NCBI GenBank assembly: GCA_008032955.1 | Contig: CP032046.1 | Coordinates: 806,001-870,000 of the forward strand | Length of the DNA: 64,000 nucleotides | Source of the DNA: Helicobacter pylori | Lineage (GTDB): Bacteria > Campylobacterota > Campylobacteria > Campylobacterales > Helicobacteraceae | Direction: 5' to 3' | Part shown: piece by piece, positions 57,566 to 64,000 of the stretch | Numbering within the stretch: position 1 is the stretch's first letter | Layout: every line of letters begins with the position of its first letter | Position numbers and translations under genes: made by a program | Notes under the pieces: generated by a model | What the model was told of the DNA's origin: nothing | Seen by the model: only the letters and a program-made list of their open reading frames with translations | Databases searched by the model: none

Positions 57566-58638
57566 TATTCTTCCCCTAAATTATTAATCATGCCTTTTAA
57601 CCCTATCAATGACCCCACTGCCACGCTGTCATTGGGGTGTAAATTTTGAGCGTTCACGATAAAAATCTTGCTGCGCTCTTCTAAAACTTGAACCACCACA
57701 GGCCTAAAACCTTTAGGCGTTCTCACAAACACTAAGTAATCTTTCCCGTTTCTGATTAAAGCGTTTGAAGGGATTAAAACGGAGTCTTTGGGTTGTGAGC
57801 CTTGAATATACATTTCTACCATTTCCCCCACATGGTAATTGCCCTCATCTAATAAAGCGGTGGCTAAAATCGTGTTAGAGCCTTTGTCTAACACCACCGA
57901 AACGCTTTGGATCTTTCCGATTTTTTCCCCCTCTTCATTATAGACCGGCGAATCCCTTTTAATGGTTTTAGAAACGCCTACAGGCAATTTGATTTGAGCG
58001 ATCAAATCATCGCTTTTTGAAATACGCACATAGCTGGTGAAAGCCAAAATCTTCTCGCCCACATTTTTAGGCGCTAACGCTAAAAGACCGCTGTCTCTAG
58101 CCACAATCCTAAAACCATACTGCCCTTTAGGGTTTTTGGGATCCACGCCAAAGCTTTTAAACGCGCTCTCTAATTGTTCTACCTTCAAGCCCATTTCCTG
58201 GCTGACTAAAAAGCTATTTTGATACTCCCTTTTAGGGATCACCCCGGCCCTATAAAGCTCTAAATCTTTTTTAGTGATATCTTTAGCGATTTTTAATTTA
58301 TTTTGATTGTTTTGCAATTCAAAATACAAATTGCTCAAATCAATAGAGCTCACTTCACAGATCGCATCTCCAGCCTTCACCTGCTCGCCCTCTCTTTTAT
58401 AAACAGCGACCACAGACGCATCAAAACTCAAGCTCTGCACCACAGAGCTTTTGCTGTCAAAATCAATATAAGCGTTAAAAGGAAGCCCTTTACTGAAAAT
58501 CTCTTTATCTAATTTAATCACCTTTAACCCCATGGGTTGCAAGTTTTTTTCTTCTAAAACAATTTCTGGATACTCTTTGGCCTTTAAAGAAACACCCAAA
58601 ACGCCCATTAACATAAGCCACCATAACGCCCGCCTCAA
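57565..58638 (-). CDS. cznB: Membrane fusion protein CznB
   Basis: 357 residues with a signal peptide ([20 protein letters not shown]). It has the periplasmic adaptor pattern: a coiled-coil hairpin between two lipoyl half-motifs (VVAVYKREGEQVKAGDAICEV and FRIVARDSGLLALAPK), then beta-barrel domains. It links CznA to CznC. The overlap with cznC is 4 bases and with cznA one base. Confidence 0.9.
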   Translation of the reverse strand: MRRALWWLMLMGVLGVSLKAKEYPEIVLEEKNLQPMGLKVIKLDKEIFSKGLPFNAYIDFDSKSSVVQSLSFDASVVAVYKREGEQVKAGDAICEVSSIDLSNLYFELQNNQNKLKIAKDITKKDLELYRAGVIPKREYQNSFLVSQEMGLKVEQLESAFKSFGVDPKNPKGQYGFRIVARDSGLLALAPKNVGEKILAFTSYVRISKSDDLIAQIKLPVGVSKTIKRDSPVYNEEGEKIGKIQSVSVVLDKGSNTILATALLDEGNYHVGEMVEMYIQGSQPKDSVLIPSNALIRNGKDYLVFVRTPKGFRPVVVQVLEERSKIFIVNAQNLHPNDSVAVGSLIGLKGMINNLGEE

Positions 58639-59954
58639 TGCAATTCTCCTAATCTGGTCAAGCTCTCCCCTAAAGTCTCTTCTAAAAGCGCGCTAATATC
58701 AATGTATTCAATCTTGGCTTCTGCTAGAGCGATGAGAGCGTCCATGTAAGAATTTTGATAAATCAAGTATTCAAAAAGCCCGATTTTTTGGGCTTCATAA
58801 GCGATGCGCCCCATTTCCATCAAACGCTTCTTATTGGCAATGGCTTCTTTTTGGGTTTCAATGTATGCTTCTTTAGTTTTGAGCTGGTTTAAGTAGGAGT
58901 TGGCGTTGATTCGTATGTTTCGTTTCATCACTTCATTTTGCGCGAGCGTCCCGCTTTGCAAATCCAAGAATTTACGCTTTTGATAGATATTTTTAGGCGT
59001 TACCGGCAAAGGGATACGCACTTCTATAGAAAGATTAGTGGAAGAGTTATAGCTTTCAGAGCCAATCCCGAATTCAAATGCATTAAACACGTCTCTATTA
59101 GCCAATTTCGCATTCACCTGATAATCTTTAGCCGTCAAATCCAAAATATCCACATACAACGAGCGATCCAATTTAAACTTTAAAGCTTCAGGTTCTAAGT
59201 GCACGTATTCAAAATCCAAACCGATCACCTTGACATCATGCAAATGGTCTAAATAAGTGTCAAAATGCGCCCCCTCTTTGACCGGCTCCACAATCGCTAG
59301 CATCGTGTCTAGCATTTTTTCTAAATCTATGAGTTTGGTTTCCACATTGGTTTTAGCGAGTTTGGATTCCAAATAAGAGTTATTGAAGTTGATATAATCT
59401 TTTTCGCTCATGCTGCCGGCTTTAACTTTTTCTTTAGCGATTTTGAGCTGCGAATAAAAGTTCGCTTCTCGTTGCACATACACCTGATATTTTTCTTTAG
59501 TCATCACATAAGTCAAATAAAGGCGTTTAGCGCCAATAAAAGCGAGATTTTTATTTAATTGATAGCTTTTATCGTATTGAATGGTTTTAATAGAAAGGCT
59601 TTTGGATAAAAGCGAACTCACCCATGGGAGCTTGGGTCTTACCACTAAAAGGGTTCTGGGCTGCGCTTCTATGATGCCTTGGAAGTTTTTCACCATAGAG
59701 GTTTCATTCTCAATGTAAGGGAAATCCCAAGCGTTCACGGAGCGTTGATCATTCAAACGGCTTTTAAAATCGGCTTTTTTGCCGATCAACTCCATTGAAT
59801 TAATTTCTACTTCTTTAAAAAACTCTTGTAGGGTAAAGATTTTCGCGCTAAGCATGCCCGCACTAAACATGCTCATTAAAAAAGTTACCCCCAAATAAAA
59901 ACGCTGGACTTTGCGTTTGACAGAATTAAATCGCAATTTCTTTAATATCCCCAA
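58635..59954 (-). CDS. cznC: Outer membrane efflux protein CznC
   Basis: About 439 residues, a TolC-like outer membrane factor. The N-terminal hydrophobic segment [19 protein letters not shown] acts as signal peptide. Two similar helical-hairpin halves follow, each with SxxDYxNF-type or [12 protein letters not shown] segments. The start is uncertain: the first in-frame start is a TTG at 59954 that overlaps glyS by 29 bases, and others follow. It is the first gene of the czn operon, which makes H. pylori resistant to Cd, Zn and Ni and influences urease. Confidence 0.85.
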   Translation of the reverse strand: MGILKKLRFNSVKRKVQRFYLGVTFLMSMFSAGMLSAKIFTLQEFFKEVEINSMELIGKKADFKSRLNDQRSVNAWDFPYIENETSMVKNFQGIIEAQPRTLLVVRPKLPWVSSLLSKSLSIKTIQYDKSYQLNKNLAFIGAKRLYLTYVMTKEKYQVYVQREANFYSQLKIAKEKVKAGSMSEKDYINFNNSYLESKLAKTNVETKLIDLEKMLDTMLAIVEPVKEGAHFDTYLDHLHDVKVIGLDFEYVHLEPEALKFKLDRSLYVDILDLTAKDYQVNAKLANRDVFNAFEFGIGSESYNSSTNLSIEVRIPLPVTPKNIYQKRKFLDLQSGTLAQNEVMKRNIRINANSYLNQLKTKEAYIETQKEAIANKKRLMEMGRIAYEAQKIGLFEYLIYQNSYMDALIALAEAKIEYIDISALLEETLGESLTRLGELH

Positions 59955-62031
59955 TCTCTAAGAAACTTTGATACACGCCCCACAAGAAATTTTTACGATT
60001 TTTTTGGATTTCTATATCTTTATCCATCACTAGCACGCTTTTAAAATATTCTTCTAAAGGCGCATGCAAACCAAAATAAGCCTCTATTTTGCTATCCAAA
60101 CTCTCAAAAGCGCTCGTTTTGATCGCATTGAACGCTTCAAAAAGGGCATGCTCTTGCGATTCTTTGAAAAGACTCGTAGAAAACCCGCTTGATTCGTTAG
60201 GGTTTCTGTCTTTATTGATATTGGCTAGGCGTTTGAAAGCGCTAAAAAGCAACTCTTTTTTTTGAGCGTTCTTAGGATCGTCTAAAAAGCGTTTTAAGGC
60301 TTTGACTTTTTGAATGATTTTAACAATATCTCGCTCATTGGTGTTTAACACGCTCCTTATAATAGAGGGGTTACAATCTATTAAATTATGAAAGCGCTCC
60401 AGTAAAAACTTCTCTAAAACCTCTAAATCAAAGCTTTGATAAACGCCCACTTTTTCAAAGAGGTTTTTTAAATCCGCTTTTAAATCAAAACCTAACCCGT
60501 AATGCACGATGATTTTCAATAGCCCAAAACTCAAACGCCTTAAAGCAAAAGGATCTTTAGATCCGCTAGGGATTTTACCCGCACTAAAAAGAGAAAACAG
60601 GCTGTCTAATTTCAAGCTCAAAGCCACGATCGCGCTAAAAACACTAGAGGGCAAGGGGGCGTTTTCGCTTGCGGGCAGATACTGCTCTTTCAAGCTCAAA
60701 GCGACTAACTCGTTTTCATTTTGTTTTAAAGCGTAGTAATAGCCCATGATCCCTTGAAGCTCGCTAAATTCATACACCACTTCACTGAGTAAATCCGCCT
60801 TAGCGATTTTAACGGCTCGGCTAACCAATTCAAGGGCTTTTTCTAAAGGCATGTCTAAAGATGAAATATATTTTTGCGTCAAATATTGAGCGATGGTTGA
60901 TTCGCGCTCCATTTTATCTTTTAAAGTCCCTAAACCTTGCACAAAAACCACGCTCTCTAAAGGGGCGTTATCTAAAGGCTTTTTGAGATCGTTTTCATAA
61001 AAGAAAACCGCATCGCTCAAACGGGCTTTTAAAACCTTTTGATTGCCTAAAATGATTTTTTGCTTGTCTTTATTGATAGCGTTACTCACCACAATAAAGC
61101 CGTTGTGTAATGTTGGGCTCTCTTCTTGGCTTTTTTGACAAAAGGTTGCAAAATAGCGTTGGTTTTCTTTCATGGAAGTGATAATGATTTCACTGGGTAA
61201 TTTTAAAAACGCCTTGTCAAACTCCCCTAAAAGCGCACTGGGGTATTCCGTGATCGCTACAACTTCATCTAATAAATCCCTATCTATTTCCACGATGATG
61301 TGGTGCTTTGTTTCTAGCTCTTTAATTTCTTGTAAGATTTTCGCTTCGCGCTTTTTAGGGTCTAAAATGACATGGTTTTTTTCTAAAACTTCAAAATACG
61401 CTTTAGGGCTATCCACTTCAATAAAATCAAAACCCTCTTGTCGGTGCGCTTTGGTGGCTTGCTTGGTTTTAAAGCCATACTCTTTAACTTCAATATCGTT
61501 AAAATTTTCCCCATTAAACAACACGCAAATATTATGAATGGGCCTGATAAAGCTTTTTTCCACATTGCCCCAACGCATGGACTTCCCAAAATTCAAACCC
61601 TCTAAAAACTCTAACACAATGGGCATGATTAAGTCTTTTGTAGGCTGTTTGGCGTGGATTTTAGCGTGATAAAGCACTTCTTTATTGTTTTTAAACGCGG
61701 TTTGGAAATGCTGGTGATCTTTTAGTCCTAATTTTTGATAAAACCCTAAACCTAGAGCGTTCAGCCCTTGCGTTTTATCTTGATGATTGCATGCGATTTT
61801 AACGGGAGGGCCAAAAAATTCCTCTTTAGTTTCTTGCGTTAAAAGAGGAAAGTCTTTAACGAACAAACACAAGCGCCTAGGGGTGTAAAAAACCTCTATA
61901 TTTCCCACTTCTAAAGCGCGTTTTTGAAAAAGATCGTGGAGTTTTTTAGGCATTTCTTTATATTCATTCAATAACGCTTGTGCGGGCAATTCTTCAACTA
62001 AAATCTCTACTAACAATTCATCTGAATGCAA
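59926..62031 (-). CDS. glyS: Glycyl-tRNA synthetase beta subunit
   Basis: 701 residues. N-terminal [15 protein letters not shown] and the GlyS segments [20 protein letters not shown] and [14 protein letters not shown] are present in order. The C-terminal anticodon-binding region follows. It acts with GlyQ (45699) in one enzyme. The 3' end overlaps the first possible start of cznC by 29 bases, so some cznC transcription may read through from glyS. Confidence 0.95.
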   Translation of the reverse strand: MHSDELLVEILVEELPAQALLNEYKEMPKKLHDLFQKRALEVGNIEVFYTPRRLCLFVKDFPLLTQETKEEFFGPPVKIACNHQDKTQGLNALGLGFYQKLGLKDHQHFQTAFKNNKEVLYHAKIHAKQPTKDLIMPIVLEFLEGLNFGKSMRWGNVEKSFIRPIHNICVLFNGENFNDIEVKEYGFKTKQATKAHRQEGFDFIEVDSPKAYFEVLEKNHVILDPKKREAKILQEIKELETKHHIIVEIDRDLLDEVVAITEYPSALLGEFDKAFLKLPSEIIITSMKENQRYFATFCQKSQEESPTLHNGFIVVSNAINKDKQKIILGNQKVLKARLSDAVFFYENDLKKPLDNAPLESVVFVQGLGTLKDKMERESTIAQYLTQKYISSLDMPLEKALELVSRAVKIAKADLLSEVVYEFSELQGIMGYYYALKQNENELVALSLKEQYLPASENAPLPSSVFSAIVALSLKLDSLFSLFSAGKIPSGSKDPFALRRLSFGLLKIIVHYGLGFDLKADLKNLFEKVGVYQSFDLEVLEKFLLERFHNLIDCNPSIIRSVLNTNERDIVKIIQKVKALKRFLDDPKNAQKKELLFSAFKRLANINKDRNPNESSGFSTSLFKESQEHALFEAFNAIKTSAFESLDSKIEAYFGLHAPLEEYFKSVLVMDKDIEIQKNRKNFLWGVYQSFLEIGDIKEIAI

Positions 62032-62143
62032 AATCTCAATTCTCCCTAAAAAACAAAATCACTTTTAAGACTAAATCATGTTAGAATTATACTTGAATTT
62101 ATTTTTAGTTTAGTTTATTTTTTAAATACAAAAGGTAGGCGTT

Positions 62144-63220
62144 TTGAAACATTTGACCCCACTCACTCACACCCTTTTTAAAGCCTTATGGTTAGGCGTA
62201 GCCTTAAGTGCATCTTTAAGCTTAGTTGCAGCAGAAAACCCCACTAAAACAGAGCCTAAGCCCGCTAAAGGGGTTAAAAACAAGCCCAAATCGCCCGTTA
62301 CTAAAGTCATGATGACCAATTGCGATAATCTTAAAGATTTTAACGCTAAGCAAAAAGAAGTCTTAAAAGCCGCCTATCAATTCGGCTCTAAAGAAAATTT
62401 AGGCTATGAAATGGCAGGCATTGCGTGGAAAGAATCATGCGCAGGGACTTATAAAATCAATTTTTCGGATCCGAGCGCGGGCATTTACCATGCGTATATC
62501 CCTAGCGTTTTAAAAAGCTATGGGCATAATAACAGCCCCTTTTTGCGTAATGTGATGGGGGAATTGCTCATTAAAGACGATGCGTTTGCTTCTGAAGTGG
62601 CCCTAAAAGAGTTACTCTATTGGAAAACGCGCTACCACGACAATCTAAAAGACATGATCAAGTCTTACAATAAAGGCAGTCGTTGGGAAAAAAACGAGAA
62701 AGCTAACGCTGATGCTGAAAAATATTATGAAGAGATACAAGATAAAATCAGGCGTTTGAAAGAATCTAAAATCTTTGACTCGCAGTCCAGTAATGATCAA
62801 GAATTGCAAAAAAGTGCTAATAGTAACTTGGATCTAGACCCTATTGGCAACGCCATGCCCCAAACTTTAGCTAAAACAGAGACCAAAGAAACTCAAATAG
62901 AGGAAACTCAAACGCAAAAATCTCAAGAAATGAAAGAGGCAACTAGCGAGCAAATAACCAACAAGCCAGAAAAAGAAAAAGATAAACCCATGTATTTGGC
63001 TCAAATCAATAGCGCTGATTTCACACCCGCTAAAAAAAGCCCCAAAAAACCGGCTAAAGTGAGTCCAAAACGCTCCCCCAAAAATAATATAAATAATACT
63101 AAAAGCAACGCTAAAACCGCTTCCAAAAATTCCAAAAATAAAGAAGTGTGCAAAAATTGCTCTCCAGGGCAAAGGAACGCGATTTTAGCTAACCATATCA
63201 CCATCATGCAAGAGCTTTAA
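62144..63220 (+). CDS. Secreted lysozyme-fold (SLT-like) protein with low-complexity tail
   Basis: 358 residues with a signal peptide (ALWLGVALSASLSLVAA). The region at about residues 55-200 resembles a lytic transglycosylase-like fold: MAGIAWKESCAG with a Glu in the right place, NFSDPSAGIYHAYIPS, and the late MIKSYNKGS. The C-terminal 150 residues are charged low complexity (for example AKKSPKKPAKVSPKRSP), with a final pair of Cys. It could act on peptidoglycan. It matches reference locus HP0973. The role is unproven. Confidence 0.72.
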   Translation: MKHLTPLTHTLFKALWLGVALSASLSLVAAENPTKTEPKPAKGVKNKPKSPVTKVMMTNCDNLKDFNAKQKEVLKAAYQFGSKENLGYEMAGIAWKESCAGTYKINFSDPSAGIYHAYIPSVLKSYGHNNSPFLRNVMGELLIKDDAFASEVALKELLYWKTRYHDNLKDMIKSYNKGSRWEKNEKANADAEKYYEEIQDKIRRLKESKIFDSQSSNDQELQKSANSNLDLDPIGNAMPQTLAKTETKETQIEETQTQKSQEMKEATSEQITNKPEKEKDKPMYLAQINSADFTPAKKSPKKPAKVSPKRSPKNNINNTKSNAKTASKNSKNKEVCKNCSPGQRNAILANHITIMQEL

Positions 63221-63232
63221 AAAGTCCTAAAA

Positions 63233-64000
63233 ATGGCGCAAAAAACTCTTTTGATTATCACTGATGGCATTGGGTATCGTAAAGATAGCGATCATAACGC
63301 ATTCTTTCATGCTAAAAAACCCACTTATGACTTGATGTTTAAAACCTTGCCTTATAGCCTGATTGATACGCATGGCTTGAGCGTGGGCTTACCTGAAGGG
63401 CAAATGGGAAATTCTGAAGTGGGGCATATGTGCATTGGGGCTGGTAGGGTGCTCTATCAGGATTTAGTCAAAATTTCTTTAAGCCTTCAAAACGATGACT
63501 TAAAAAACAACCCCGCTTTTTTAAACACGATCCAAAAAAGCCCTGTGGTGCATCTTATGGGTTTGATGAGCGATGGAGGCGTGCATTCACACATTGAGCA
63601 TTTTATCGCTCTGGCTTTAGAGTGTGAAAAATCCCATAAAAAAGTCTGTCTGCATTTAATCACCGATGGGCGCGATGTCGCTCCTAAAAGCGCTTTAACT
63701 TATTTAAAACAAATGCAAAATATCTGCAATGAAAACATTCAAATCGCTACCATAGGTGGCCGTTTTTATGCGATGGATAGGGATAATCGCTTTGAAAGGA
63801 TTGAGCTTGCGTATCATAGTTTAATGGGGCTTCATCACACGCCTTTAAGCCCTAGCGAGTATATCCAAAGCCAATACGATAAAAATATTACCGATGAATT
63901 TATCATGCCCGCTTGTTTTAAAAATTATTGTGGCATGCAAGATGATGAAAGCTTTATTTTTATCAATTTCAGGAACGATAGGGCTAGAGAAATCGTGAGC
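63233..64000 (+). CDS. gpmI: 2,3-bisphosphoglycerate-independent phosphoglycerate mutase (5' part)
   Basis: The window ends inside the gene after 256 open codons. The typical iPGM enzyme has about 490-510 residues. The metal-binding [20 protein letters not shown] start and the catalytic Ser motif [19 protein letters not shown] are present, as are [14 protein letters not shown] and LITDGRDV. It interconverts 3- and 2-phosphoglycerate in glycolysis. The ATG at 63233 lies 12 bases after the previous stop. Confidence 0.95.
   Translation, partial: MAQKTLLIITDGIGYRKDSDHNAFFHAKKPTYDLMFKTLPYSLIDTHGLSVGLPEGQMGNSEVGHMCIGAGRVLYQDLVKISLSLQNDDLKNNPAFLNTIQKSPVVHLMGLMSDGGVHSHIEHFIALALECEKSHKKVCLHLITDGRDVAPKSALTYLKQMQNICNENIQIATIGGRFYAMDRDNRFERIELAYHSLMGLHHTPLSPSEYIQSQYDKNITDEFIMPACFKNYCGMQDDESFIFINFRNDRAREIVS

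Noticed and set aside
1-64000. CRISPR array or Cas genes
   Set aside because: I saw no spaced direct repeats of 20-40 bases and no cas genes. The only CRISPR-like homologies are VapD (Cas2-like fold) and TnpB.

Overview
The window is a chromosomal segment of Helicobacter pylori. The low GC content, the gene order (which follows reference loci HP0924 to HP0974 from memory) and hallmark genes (rdxA, a hom-family outer membrane protein, cznABC, vapD, xerT with tfs-type conjugation genes) all agree on this.

Layout. 1-7770 holds core genes: a tautomerase, recR, truD, htpX, folE, ispA, surE, a small secreted protein, queD, queE and an acetyltransferase. 7996-9975 is a hom outer membrane protein. 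10240-12598 is proP sandwiched between two remnants of one HNH-nuclease gene. 12599-28739 is a mosaic accessory region. A phage terminase (terL) remnant is split by an IS607-like element (about 13319-15417) and then cut by the border of a xerT-type ICEHptfs/TnPZ remnant (about 15536-28739). That remnant carries a lipoprotein, a partition pair, a GmrSD-like DUF262 pseudogene, a five-gene VirB5/VirB6-like operon and the XerT recombinase. 28800-32963 is an alanine-use cluster (ridA, dadA, dagA, alr). 33278-33745 is a four-tRNA operon (Gly, Leu, Cys, Ser). 33871-47547 is core again: an antiporter, rlmH, accD, recO, a cinA-like gene, rdxA, lgt, a pseudouridine synthase, waaA, flgZ, a Nif3-like gene, glyQ and gpsA. 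47686-53552 holds three tandem dynamin-like GTPase genes, all interrupted by in-frame stops. 53857-64000 holds vapD, cznABC, glyS, a secreted lysozyme-fold protein and the 5' part of gpmI.

How genes work together. The alanine cluster would import alanine, racemise it, oxidise D-alanine to pyruvate and detoxify the imine by-products. cznABC is a tripartite metal efflux pump. folE, queD and queE supply preQ0/queuosine precursors. glyQ and glyS are the two glycyl-tRNA synthetase subunits, here about 13 kb apart.

Sequence quality. At least fifteen genes or gene parts are put out of frame by the loss of exactly one base in a homopolymer of 5-8. The essential genes accD and lgt's neighbours can be compared: accD is hit, lgt is not. 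All fifteen changes are contractions, and restoring one base gives the family's normal length in each case. I read these as probable sequencing or assembly undercalls. They should be kept apart from the in-frame stops and rearrangements in the accessory genes, which look biological.
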